13,459 nt of DNA from Actinomyces sp. (GCA_012837655.1 DUQT01000188.1:1-13459), one strand, 5' to 3'; positions 1 through 7,900 are shown, numbered from the stretch's first letter. Made by a program: numbers and translations. The notes: generated by a model not told the origin, from the sequence alone.

Positions 1-20
1 CTGCATGCGAGCCGTTTTTT
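1..20 (+). terminator. Possible right half of an intrinsic terminator or attenuator, cut by the window edge
   Basis: The window opens with a GC-rich stretch (CTGCATGCGAGCCG, 1-14) followed directly by six T residues (15-20), the form expected of the 3' arm and U-tract of a rho-independent terminator. The matching left arm would lie before base 1, so pairing cannot be confirmed. If real, it either ends an upstream gene or is an attenuator ahead of trpB. No coding tail resembling TrpC or TrpF is recognisable in the three forward frames here. Confidence 0.3.
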
Positions 21-187
21 GTGGTTATCTCTGCAGCGAAGCAATAGGGACAGCACGAACCGCACTCGAATGAGCATTCTGGCAAACAGCCCAGAAGTGC
101 TGCGGCAAATCCCTTCGAAAAGAGCAGTTCACAGCGTAGCTTCGCGATTCGCCGCCCCCATCAGCGACCTATTTAATCGGAGAAAAA
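21..187 (+). promoter_or_regulatory. Leader region of trpB
   Basis: This non-coding stretch lies ahead of trpB. A ribosome binding site GGAG at 179-182 sits five bases before the trpB ATG and fixes that start. I see no convincing -35/-10 pair: TTGTGG at 19-24 has only a poor -10 partner. There is no leader peptide with tandem Trp codons. Forward frame 1 stays open from base 1 to 246, but its product is Arg/Ser/Asn-rich, matches no family I know and overlaps trpB, so I do not call it a gene. Confidence 0.45.
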
Positions 188-1609
188 ATGACCACCCGAA
201 CAACCACAGCAAACGCCGCGAGCGCAGACACGACAGACGTGCCTGAAACGAATACGAGCCAAGCAACGAATGCGAACAACGCGCCAACCACGGGCGCAGA
301 CGAAACGGCAACGCCGACAATTGAGGCAACCGGGGCACCCGACAATCCGGACGGGCGTCAAACGATCCTTCCCGCGTATTTCGGTGAGTTTGGCGGCCAG
401 TACGTGCCGGAGCTCCTAATCCCGGCACTGGACCAGCTTGAACGCGAGTTCGTCAAAGCCATGGACGATGATTCTTTCAAGCAGGAATTAGACGACCTTC
501 TAAAGAACTACCTGGGCCGCCCCACTCCCCTGACGGAATGCATGAACCTGCCGCTAAACGCAGACGGCACCAAGCGTAAGGGCGTGCGAATCTTCCTCAA
601 ACGCGAAGACCTCGTCCACGGCGGCGCTCACAAGACCAACCAGGTAATGGGCCAAGCCCTGCTCGCAAAGCGCATGGGCAAGAAGCGCGTCATCGCTGAA
701 ACCGGAGCCGGCCAGCACGGCACCGCCACCGCGCTAGCCTGCGCCCTGCTCGGCCTCGAATGCACGATCTACATGGGCAAACTAGACATCGAACGCCAAA
801 TGCCCAATGTTTACCGCATGAAATTAATGGGCGCGAACGTCGTTTCTGTTGACGCCGGCTCCGGCACGCTAAAGGACGCCGTAAACGAAGCGCTACGCGA
901 CTGGGCTGCAACGTTCGAACAATCCCACTACCTACTCGGCACAGCCGCCGGCCCGCACCCGTTCCCAACAATGGTCCGCGAGTTCCACCGAATCATCTCC
1001 ACTGAAACCCGCACCCAAATCCTAGAGCGAACCGGCCGCCTCCCAGACAACGTCATCGCGTGCGTCGGCGGCGGATCCAACGCGATCGGCATTTTCTCCG
1101 ATTTTATTGACGACGAGGACGTGGCTTTGACCGGCGTCGAACCAGCAGGTGAAGGTATCGACACGGGCCGACATGGAGCTCCCATCAACGCGGGCCAGAT
1201 CGGAATCCTGCACGGCGCTCGAACCTACCTGATGCGCACATCCGACGGGCAGGTCACTGAATCACACTCAATCTCTGCGGGCTTGGACTATCCCGCCGTT
1301 GGCCCACAGCATGCTTACCTGCACCAAACTGGGCGCGCGAACTACGTCGGCATCACCGACGAAGAAGCCCTGGGTGCTTTCATCGCGCTATCCCGCTATG
1401 AGGGCATAATTCCCGCCCTCGAGTCTTCCCACGCTTTGGCCTACGCCCTCAAGCGCGCAATGCACGCACCCGAAGGTACAAACCTGGTCGTTTCCCTTTC
1501 AGGCCGCGGCGATAAGGACGTCGCTCACGTGCGTCACGAACTTGAAAAGCGTAATGATCCCTTTGGTGAGCAGGCACTCGCCAACCTACTTGAAGGAGCT
1601 TCCAAATGA
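188..1609 (+). CDS. trpB: Tryptophan synthase beta chain
   Basis: This is the PLP-dependent beta subunit of tryptophan synthase. It condenses indole, channelled from TrpA, with L-serine to give L-tryptophan in the cytoplasm, as part of an alpha2-beta2 complex. The family core starts near residue 60 (YFGEFGGQYVPELL). K149 in HGGAHKTNQ is the expected Schiff-base lysine, E171 in ETGAGQHG is the catalytic glutamate, and GGGSN at 294-298 binds the PLP phosphate. These lie 62 residues later than in E. coli TrpB (K87, E109), so the protein (473 aa, against about 400 usually) has an N-terminal extension rich in Thr, Ala and Asn and probably disordered. The start is supported by GGAG at 179-182, five bases upstream. 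The stop codon overlaps the trpA start in ATGA, which implies translational coupling and co-transcription. Confidence 0.97.
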   Translation: MTTRTTTANAASADTTDVPETNTSQATNANNAPTTGADETATPTIEATGAPDNPDGRQTILPAYFGEFGGQYVPELLIPALDQLEREFVKAMDDDSFKQELDDLLKNYLGRPTPLTECMNLPLNADGTKRKGVRIFLKREDLVHGGAHKTNQVMGQALLAKRMGKKRVIAETGAGQHGTATALACALLGLECTIYMGKLDIERQMPNVYRMKLMGANVVSVDAGSGTLKDAVNEALRDWAATFEQSHYLLGTAAGPHPFPTMVREFHRIISTETRTQILERTGRLPDNVIACVGGGSNAIGIFSDFIDDEDVALTGVEPAGEGIDTGRHGAPINAGQIGILHGARTYLMRTSDGQVTESHSISAGLDYPAVGPQHAYLHQTGRANYVGITDEEALGAFIALSRYEGIIPALESSHALAYALKRAMHAPEGTNLVVSLSGRGDKDVAHVRHELEKRNDPFGEQALANLLEGASK

Positions 1610-2400
1610 GCCGCTATCCCGCCATTTTTCAAAATGGAAATAAAGCTTTCGTTCCCTTCCTAATGGTTGGTGATCCCACACCGGGTGCGTTCCAAGACAT
1701 AGTGGACACCGCAATCGAGGCCGGAGCCGATGCCCTCGAACTGGGTGTACCGTTCTCTGATCCGATCGCAGACGGTCCGACGATTCAGCGCTCCCACATC
1801 CGCGCCGCAAAGGCCGGCACAAATACTTTCAACAGTTTCGAACAGATCGCAAAGGTCAGAAAGCGCCACCCAAGCATTCCGATCGGGCTGTTGATGTACT
1901 CAAATATTGTGGACGCACTCGGAGCAGACAACTTTTACGCTCACGTTTCTGACGCGGGAGCTGACTCCGTCCTCATCGCCGACGTCCCCGTTCGCGAAGG
2001 TGCCACGTACGCAACGAAGGCACAAGAACACGGTGTCGACCCGATTTTCATCGCGCCACCAAACGCTACGCGCGCCGCCCTGCAACAAATCGCACACATG
2101 AGCCGCGGCTACGTTTACGCAGTTTCGAGGGCGGGCGTGACTGGCACCGAGACCGTTGCTTCCACTACCGGACTGGGATCAAACGTCGACCTGCTCGCAC
2201 AGTACGGGGCACCACCATCCCTGCTTGGATTTGGTATCTCAAAGCCGGAACACGTGCGCGCAGCGGTAGAGAACGGGGCGGCCGGAGCGATTTCGGGATC
2301 CGCGATTGTCTCAATAATTGAACGTCTAGCTGACAAGCCAAAGCTGCTTCACTCAGAGCTCAAAGCCTTCATCGAACCCATGAAAGCCGCCACCCGCTGA
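1606..2400 (+). CDS. trpA: Tryptophan synthase alpha chain
   Basis: This is the TIM-barrel alpha subunit that cleaves indole-3-glycerol phosphate into indole and glyceraldehyde 3-phosphate and passes the indole to TrpB. At 264 aa the length is normal for the family. The catalytic acids are E45 (in ALELGVPFSDP) and D56 (in IADGPTIQ), matching E49 and D60 of enteric TrpA. Later hallmarks include IGLLMYSN, DSVLIADVPV, YAVSRAGVTGTE and the phosphate-binding GFGIS and AGAISGSAIV segments. The gene overlaps trpB by four bases (ATGA). Its ribosome binding site AAGGAG (about 1593-1598) lies inside the end of trpB. The C-terminal MKAATR ending, as I recall it, is shared with enteric and coryneform TrpA proteins. 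No trp gene follows, so this appears to be the end of the operon. Confidence 0.97.
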   Translation: MSRYPAIFQNGNKAFVPFLMVGDPTPGAFQDIVDTAIEAGADALELGVPFSDPIADGPTIQRSHIRAAKAGTNTFNSFEQIAKVRKRHPSIPIGLLMYSNIVDALGADNFYAHVSDAGADSVLIADVPVREGATYATKAQEHGVDPIFIAPPNATRAALQQIAHMSRGYVYAVSRAGVTGTETVASTTGLGSNVDLLAQYGAPPSLLGFGISKPEHVRAAVENGAAGAISGSAIVSIIERLADKPKLLHSELKAFIEPMKAATR

Positions 2401-2568
2401 CACAACACTCCCTTAGCGAATCTGATTGATTTCAGAAGTTTCGAGCATCTTTTCTCAAAACGGACCGAAAACAGGGCCTGAAACTGTAAACTTGCGGGCG
2501 AACCATTGGCATTTCCTGTGCATTTCTTTTACGCGTAATGGTGCGCTTACAACAGTTAGGGAACCTGC
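2401..2568 (+). promoter_or_regulatory. Gap between trpA and the GH84 gene, probable promoter of the latter
   Basis: These 168 non-coding bases separate a biosynthetic operon from an unrelated surface enzyme. A weak hairpin (TCTGA 2421-2425 with TCAGA 2432-2436) follows trpA, but without a clean T-run it is a poor terminator. A candidate -35 box TTGGCA lies at 2506-2511. The AT-rich stretch after it (2521-2532) has no good -10 at standard spacing, so the promoter is only suggested. A ribosome binding site AGGGA at 2558-2562, six bases before the ATG at 2569, supports the start of the next gene. I recognise no known amino-sugar regulator operator, such as a DasR-type palindrome. Confidence 0.35.
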
Positions 2569-5500
2569 ATGTCAAGACTACGCAGTATCACCGGAGCATT
2601 TCTGGCAGCGTTTTTGATGTTGGGCATGATCTGGATTAGCCCATTTCCAGCCGCGGCGGATCCAGCTGACACAACATACAAGATCTATCCGATTCCAAAA
2701 GAAGTTTCGTACGGCGAAGACACTTGGGTCTTGAAAGACTTCAACGCCGTACTAGATAACGAGGTCGATGATGCGACACGGGCTCGATTAAAAGAGGTAG
2801 CGGACCTAAAGGGTTTCTCCGTTACTGAATCAGAGTCCCAATCGCCCTCGAAAACAAACATCATTGTTGGGGTAATCGGATCGGACGGTCCGGGCAGAAC
2901 TGCTATCGGACAAAAAATCGCCACAGATGACGCGATCTTTGACGGTAATGATGCCTACCAAATCGTTGTCGAACCGGGCAACATCTATGTACTTGGTAAG
3001 GACGCTGACGCAGCGTTCTACGGTTTGACCACGCTGTACCACGTGGTTAAGCAGCTCGACTCGAAGACGATCCGAAACTTCACAGTTAAGGATTCTGCAG
3101 ACGTAGTTTCGCGCGGCTTCATCGAGGGCTACTACGGCAACCCGTGGAGCCTCGAAGACCGCATCAACCTGATGGAATGGGGCGGCTACTACAAGCTGAA
3201 CTCCTACTTCTACGCGCCTAAGGACGATCCGAAGCACAACGCGAAGTGGCGTGAACTTTACACGCAAGAAGAGCTGAATACGCTTATTAAGCCGCTCGCG
3301 GATGCGGGAAACCGTTCGAAGACTCGCTTCGTGTACGCGCTACACCCGCTGATGAATAACCCAATTAACTTTGGCGCGAACTACGATCGCGATCTAAAGA
3401 TCCTGCAGGACAAGTTCGAACAGGTTCTAAGCGTAGGTGTTCGCCAGATCGCGATCCTTGCTGATGACGCGGCCTTTGCTGGGCAGGCAAACACTTTGCG
3501 GCTATTGACAGACATGACTGCCTGGCTTGAAGAACAGCAGGCAACCTACCCGGATCTGAAGCTCACACTGCCCTACGTTGTGCAGGAATACATGGGCTAC
3601 GGACAGGCCTACTTCAACCAGTTCCCCGAAAACGTGCAGATCGTAATGACGGGAGGCCGCGTCTGGGGTGAGGTATCGCAGGACTTCACGCAGCGCTTCA
3701 CCGCCACCGCGGGTCGCGGCCCCTACCTGTGGATTAACTGGCCTTGCACAGACAACTCCAAGCAGCACCTAATCATGGGTGGCTATTCAACATTCCTGCA
3801 TCCCAACGTTGATCCCTCCAGCATTGAGGGCATCGTGCTGAACCCGATGCAGCAGTCTGAGCCCTCCAAGGTAGCGATCTTCGGAAATGCCGCATACTCG
3901 TGGAACATCTGGTCCAGCGAGGAAGAAGCCGACCAGGCTTGGCGCGACTCATTCAGCTTCGTTCAAAACAACTCGGCAGTGAACACGCCGGCCTCGGATG
4001 CACTGCTCGAACTCTCGAAGCACCAGATTAACCAGAACATGGACAACCGTGTTCGCGAACTGCAGGAATCCGTTGAACTGCGCGAGCACCTAAACGATCT
4101 GAAAGCAAAGATCGAGGCCGGAACTGCGACCTCCGACGATATTGCAGCTATCCGCGCTGAGTTCAAGATCCTGCAGGACGCAGCACGGACTTTCCGCGCA
4201 CAGGGTGATCCGAAGCTCCTTGGCGACCTCGAAGATTATTCAGGTAGGGACGCAAACGAGCAGATGGCCCCGTGGCTGGATGCTTGGGACGACACGACTG
4301 AAGCGGCGATCGCATACCTGGATGCTGTTGAAGCGTTCATTAACGACGACGTTTCGATGATGATGAGCAAACTTTCGCAGGGGCAACAGGCCTTTGCAAA
4401 GTCGAAGACTCACGGGTTCTTCTACGTAAACCACACGGAATACGCAGAGGTTGGCGTGCAGCACATCGTCCCGTTCATCAACTTCGTTGAACAGTACCTA
4501 AGCGATCAGGTTCGACTGACAGCCGATCCGGAAGCCCTGGTACTCACCTACATTTCGGACGTGTTCACGAAGCCGACCTCCGGGTCGATTGACGACATCC
4601 TCGACGGGGATGACGGAACGGTCGCAGAGTTCAGGAACCCGAACTACCTGTACAAGGACAACTACGTAGGCGTGATGTTCTCGCGTCCAATCACCCTTGA
4701 AAACGCGCGATTCGCGTTTGGTGGCGGCAAGAACCACTTCTACGCCGCTAAGGTGCAGTACACGCTTGACGGCGAGGAATGGCTGGACGCAAGCTCCGAG
4801 GTGTTTGAGCGCCCCCGTGGAAACGAAACGCCTATCGAGATTTCTGACCTGAACATCGCTGATGTTACGGGTGTTCGCCTGATCTCAACGCGCGACAACG
4901 GCGATGACCTCTGGCTGAACATCAAGGGCATCGACGTGAACCGCGATGCAGAAACCAAGCCCTACAAGATCGCGAATATTTCTTTGGAAAACCTCGTGGT
5001 CGCGGCTTACTCACTGCAAAATGCAATCGACGGAAACCTCACCACGCAGGTTCAGTTGAAGACTGGCAATGGTCAGGACTACATGGAGCCGGGCAGCGCC
5101 GTAGTTGTCGACCTTGGCGAGGCCCGCGATATCGGAAAGGTCGTCGTTCATTCCGGTGACTCCGCCGCTCCCGGTGACCGCCCCACAAAGGCAGTCGTTG
5201 AGGTCAGCGACAACGGAACGGACTGGGAGCACTTCAGCAACCTAGACGACGAAACCGCGACCGGAAAGGCGAACGCCCGCTACGTTCGCATCCGCAACAC
5301 CGTGCACGCACCGGTTTGGTGGCGCCTGCGCGAAATCGAAGTGTTCGCCCCGAGCACTACCGATTCAAACGTTGCCATCTACACCAACGTCGAAGACACC
5401 GACCTGACCGTCAGCGAAATCGACTCCGGTGCGCAACTAAGCGACGGCAGCATCGTGCTCCAACCCGGCGAGTTCGTCGGCATCGACCTCGGCAATATCC

Positions 5501-7737
5501 GCAAACTTACGCAAGTAAACGCCACCGCGGATGCCGGCCACACCGTTTTGCAGCTGGGCAATAACGAACACGTTTGGCGCGAAGTTGAAAACGTCGAGGG
5601 CGAGACCGCGCGCTACGTTCGCATCCTCAACAACGGCGCTGACGCCTACACGCTGGACGTGCAGGACTTCATCGTGAAATACCTTGAGGTCGGCGAGTTC
5701 GGACGGCTAGTTTCATCCGACATTCCGGTTGCAGCTGGCTGGGGTGATACGCGCGAGGACGGGCGCGGCTTCGACCTCGATATGACCACGGTTACCAAGT
5801 TCGGTGGCAATCCGCGCGCGGGTAACACCGCGGTTTATGACCTTGGACAGCCCATCGATATTGAGTCGCTGCGCATTTACACTCCGGATTCGCAGACCGA
5901 CTACATTCGTGACGCGCGCATCCAGATTTCCCTGGACGGCAACGAGTGGGAGGACGCGTTCGAAATCGGTGACCGCGTAACGGACACCGACCGCACCACG
6001 CCGTTTGGTTCAATCACGGATCCGAACAAGCGCGTGGATTCCAACTACCCGAACGTCTTGTACTACGGAAATGACGAGGTCGGAGGAAAGACCGCTCGTT
6101 ACGTGCGGATCCTAATCACTGCGGACTACCCCACCAGAGCGATCGTGTTTAACGAACTCATGGTGAACAACGGCGAATACGTGTCCCCGGAAGCCAACGC
6201 AGAGTTTTCTTCCACGGTCACTGAAACGCCCGGCCACAATCCTTCAAAGATGACTGACCGCGACTTCTCCACATACTGGCGTCCATCCGAGGGCGACGGT
6301 GTTTTATCGAAGCAGGTCAGTGAAAACACCGCGGCACTGCGTTTCGTGTCTGCCGGCCAGCCTTCTGGAGCCACAGTCAAGGCTCAGGTCATTGATCCGG
6401 AAACGAACGAGGTTTCTGAGATCACGCTGGGCACGCTGGATCAACCAATCACCGATTTCCTCATTCCGGAGAATCTGACGATGCTTGCCTACTCGATCTC
6501 GTGGGGTTCAGATATCCCGCAGATCACCGAGGTCATCGCTATTTCAGATGCGGAGCCCGGTGACGAGGCGAAGGCAGAACTGCGTGCGCTGGCAGATGGC
6601 ACACCGGAGGGATTCGATTCCTGGACTGCTGAAGCAATGGCTGAGTTCGAGGCGCTTCAAGCTGCAGCTCAGCGGGTGCTTGCAAGCGAACACATCGCCA
6701 AGGCAAGTGTTGAGTCGATGACGCGATCGCTACAACGTGCGATTGAAAACGCTCCGCTGCAGGCTGATCCAGGTCTACTTGGCGAACTGCGCGGACTCGT
6801 AGATGGTGCGCTGTCGAATGACAAGCAGTACTACACATCCGCCACTTTCACGTTCTACAAGAACGCCGTAGATGCCGCTGCCGCGGCCCCGGAAGATGCA
6901 CAGTCGCTTACAAACGACGACCTCAATGAACTGATTGGTGCCATCAACACAGCGAAGGACGGACTCAAGTACTCCGTCTACCACCGCGAGTTGGCGCAGC
7001 AGGTTTACGCGGATAGTGAAGGCTTCGACGAGGACGATTACACGGCCGAATCCTTCCAGCCGTTTGCTGAGGCACGGGAAGCGTTGGCAGAGGCTTTGAA
7101 GTCCACGGAGGCAACTCCGATGGAACTGGAAAAGCTTGCCGCCGCACTCTCTGAAGCGCAGAAGAACTTGGAAGAGGCCGAGCCTGAACCCACTGAGACA
7201 GACTCGACTGAGTCTGAAGGGCCCACCGAAAGTGAGACCGAAGAGCCTACCGAGAGCGAGCCGACTGAGAGCGAGTCAGTAGACCCGAGCGAGTCTGAAG
7301 AACCCACCGAGAGCGAGACCGCGGGGCCTACTGAGACCGAGCCAACTCAGAGCGAGCCAACGCCGACCGAGCCGACCGAGCCTTCAACTTCGGAACCTAC
7401 CACGGAACCTGAAGAGCCCACTTCGGAATCGACCGAAAGCGAGACGTCCGAACCGACTCCAACTGACCCGACGGACCCAACAGATCCATCGGACCCAACT
7501 GAGTCGGAGGAAACGTCCACATCGGATGGTTCAACGGAAGAGCCAAGCGATGACGGCTCCACGCCGAGCGTCCCGGGTGACACGAGTGGTTCTGACTCGC
7601 AATCTCAGCCAGGGACTTCCGGCCCCGGAGGTGGCCTGCCCAAGACAGGTGTAAGCGTGATCGCCGCTGGCATCGTGGGAGCCGCCCTACTGGTTCTCGG
7701 TGGAGTATTCGTCACCCGCAGACGATTGGAGGATTAA
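2569..7737 (+). CDS. Surface-anchored GH84 beta-N-acetylglucosaminidase (hyaluronidase-type) with discoidin and FIVAR modules, LPKTG
   Basis: This 1722-residue exported enzyme is predicted to remove beta-linked GlcNAc from host glycoconjugates at the cell wall. The order of parts is: Sec signal peptide 1-30 (cleavage after PAAA); GH20b/NAGidase-like N domain about 35-175; GH84 barrel about 180-465, with GFIEGYYGNPW at 183-193, K218 in YAPKDDPKH, and the paired catalytic aspartates D299 and D300 in ILADDA; helical bundle about 465-645; about five discoidin (F5/8 C)-like modules, roughly 650-785, 787-925, 926-1042, 1043-1205 and 1206-1325; three FIVAR-like helical modules about 1328-1537; Ser/Thr/Glu/Pro stalk 1539-1684; LPKTG at 1690-1694, hydrophobic helix and a TRRRLED tail. 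GH84 enzymes use substrate-assisted catalysis through the acetamido group. Clostridial members were first named hyaluronidases (mu-toxin), but the characterised activity is exo-beta-N-acetylglucosaminidase. Substrate choice here is inferred. The start is supported by AGGGA at 2558-2562. Confidence 0.92.
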   Translation: MSRLRSITGAFLAAFLMLGMIWISPFPAAADPADTTYKIYPIPKEVSYGEDTWVLKDFNAVLDNEVDDATRARLKEVADLKGFSVTESESQSPSKTNIIVGVIGSDGPGRTAIGQKIATDDAIFDGNDAYQIVVEPGNIYVLGKDADAAFYGLTTLYHVVKQLDSKTIRNFTVKDSADVVSRGFIEGYYGNPWSLEDRINLMEWGGYYKLNSYFYAPKDDPKHNAKWRELYTQEELNTLIKPLADAGNRSKTRFVYALHPLMNNPINFGANYDRDLKILQDKFEQVLSVGVRQIAILADDAAFAGQANTLRLLTDMTAWLEEQQATYPDLKLTLPYVVQEYMGYGQAYFNQFPENVQIVMTGGRVWGEVSQDFTQRFTATAGRGPYLWINWPCTDNSKQHLIMGGYSTFLHPNVDPSSIEGIVLNPMQQSEPSKVAIFGNAAYSWNIWSSEEEADQAWRDSFSFVQNNSAVNTPASDALLELSKHQINQNMDNRVRELQESVELREHLNDLKAKIEAGTATSDDIAAIRAEFKILQDAARTFRAQGDPKLLGDLEDYSGRDANEQMAPWLDAWDDTTEAAIAYLDAVEAFINDDVSMMMSKLSQGQQAFAKSKTHGFFYVNHTEYAEVGVQHIVPFINFVEQYLSDQVRLTADPEALVLTYISDVFTKPTSGSIDDILDGDDGTVAEFRNPNYLYKDNYVGVMFSRPITLENARFAFGGGKNHFYAAKVQYTLDGEEWLDASSEVFERPRGNETPIEISDLNIADVTGVRLISTRDNGDDLWLNIKGIDVNRDAETKPYKIANISLENLVVAAYSLQNAIDGNLTTQVQLKTGNGQDYMEPGSAVVVDLGEARDIGKVVVHSGDSAAPGDRPTKAVVEVSDNGTDWEHFSNLDDETATGKANARYVRIRNTVHAPVWWRLREIEVFAPSTTDSNVAIYTNVEDTDLTVSEIDSGAQLSDGSIVLQPGEFVGIDLGNIRKLTQVNATADAGHTVLQLGNNEHVWREVENVEGETARYVRILNNGADAYTLDVQDFIVKYLEVGEFGRLVSSDIPVAAGWGDTREDGRGFDLDMTTVTKFGGNPRAGNTAVYDLGQPIDIESLRIYTPDSQTDYIRDARIQISLDGNEWEDAFEIGDRVTDTDRTTPFGSITDPNKRVDSNYPNVLYYGNDEVGGKTARYVRILITADYPTRAIVFNELMVNNGEYVSPEANAEFSSTVTETPGHNPSKMTDRDFSTYWRPSEGDGVLSKQVSENTAALRFVSAGQPSGATVKAQVIDPETNEVSEITLGTLDQPITDFLIPENLTMLAYSISWGSDIPQITEVIAISDAEPGDEAKAELRALADGTPEGFDSWTAEAMAEFEALQAAAQRVLASEHIAKASVESMTRSLQRAIENAPLQADPGLLGELRGLVDGALSNDKQYYTSATFTFYKNAVDAAAAAPEDAQSLTNDDLNELIGAINTAKDGLKYSVYHRELAQQVYADSEGFDEDDYTAESFQPFAEAREALAEALKSTEATPMELEKLAAALSEAQKNLEEAEPEPTETDSTESEGPTESETEEPTESEPTESESVDPSESEEPTESETAGPTETEPTQSEPTPTEPTEPSTSEPTTEPEEPTSESTESETSEPTPTDPTDPTDPSDPTESEETSTSDGSTEEPSDDGSTPSVPGDTSGSDSQSQPGTSGPGGGLPKTGVSVIAAGIVGAALLVLGGVFVTRRRLED
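7183..7620 (+). repeat. Coding repeat: Ser/Thr/Glu/Pro-rich wall-spanning stalk of the GH84 enzyme
   Basis: Residues 1539-1684 are low complexity, built from variants of EPTESE, EPTET and DPTDP. At the DNA level these are imperfect short in-frame repeats, for example GAGAGCGAG copies. Such regions typically act as an extended spacer through the peptidoglycan and are often O-glycosylated. The composition shifts toward Gly, Ser and Asp just before LPKTG. Repeats of this type can change length by slippage or recombination. Antisense open frames rich in Gly, Ser and Val over this region are by-products of the repeat. Confidence 0.85.
7636..7734 (+). other. C-terminal sortase sorting signal (LPKTG)
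   Basis: Residues 1690-1722 of the GH84 protein form a complete cell-wall sorting signal: LPKTG, a hydrophobic segment of about 20 residues (VSVIAAGIVGAALLVLGGVF) and a short basic tail (TRRRLED). Sortase would cut between Thr and Gly and join the Thr to the peptidoglycan precursor. The LPxTG form with a preceding Gly-rich linker is typical of actinobacterial and firmicute surface proteins. The sortase gene itself is not in this window. Confidence 0.95.
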
Positions 7738-7755
7738 TACCGAAAACGTGCCACA

Positions 7756-7813
7756 AATCGTACCGAGCTAGGCAAGCCGGATACCATCCGGAGCTAGGCA
7801 TACCGCGCACGAT
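7756..7813. repeat. Direct repeat and palindrome cluster just after the GH84 gene
   Basis: Two exact 10-bp direct repeats GAGCTAGGCA lie at 7765-7774 and 7791-7800, 26 bp apart. Between them, touching the second copy, is a perfect palindrome CCGGAT-ACC-ATCCGG (7777-7791). Outer arms ATCGT (7757-7761) and ACGAT (7809-7813) are also complementary, so the block forms a loose dyad. It starts about 20 bases after the stop codon. It could be an operator, part of a transcript 3' end, or a remnant of a small repeat. The function is unknown. Confidence 0.5.
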
Positions 7814-7850
7814 CTGGCAAAGATTGCTTCAGGCGAAACTAGCCTAAGCA

Positions 7851-7900
7851 CGCAAGCAGGGGCCGGCCTTCGAACACAGATCGAAGGCCGGCCCTTTGCG
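7851..7900. terminator. Strong hairpin, probable transcription terminator after the GH84 gene
   Basis: A perfect 14-bp stem, GGGCCGGCCTTCGA (7860-7873) pairing with TCGAAGGCCGGCCC (7881-7894), encloses a 7-base loop. An outer pair CGCAA (7851-7855) and TTGCG (7896-7900) extends the stem after a small internal loop. The T-run is short (TTT, 7895-7897), so efficient termination by the classical mechanism is less certain, although many actinobacterial terminators are stem-rich with poor U-tracts. It lies 113 bases after the GH84 stop and would separate that transcript from the GH2 gene. A smaller bulged stem (GCTTCAGGC 7826-7834 with GCCTAAGC 7842-7849) precedes it. Confidence 0.75.

Noticed and set aside
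19..246. Forward open frame starting at a TTG/GTG-like position and overlapping trpB
   Set aside because: Its Arg/Ser/Asn-rich composition resembles no family, it has no ribosome binding site and it overlaps the well-supported trpB start by about 60 bases.
2426..2617. Forward open frame between trpA and the GH84 gene
   Set aside because: It overlaps the GH84 signal peptide region in another frame, has no family resemblance, and begins without a clear ribosome binding site.
2830..3267. Antisense open frame of 145 codons inside the GH84 gene
   Set aside because: It lies opposite strongly conserved catalytic-domain coding sequence. Its Val/Arg-rich product is typical of a codon-composition shadow.
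7183..7620. Possible CRISPR-like or satellite array
   Set aside because: The repeats are short, imperfect and in frame with a continuous protein; there are no unique spacers of fixed length.
2569..7737. Naming the GH84 protein a true hyaluronan lyase or endo-hyaluronidase
   Set aside because: The catalytic Asp-Asp pair and barrel motifs indicate GH84, whose characterised members are exo-beta-N-acetylglucosaminidases. The hyaluronidase label is historical and unsupported by sequence alone.
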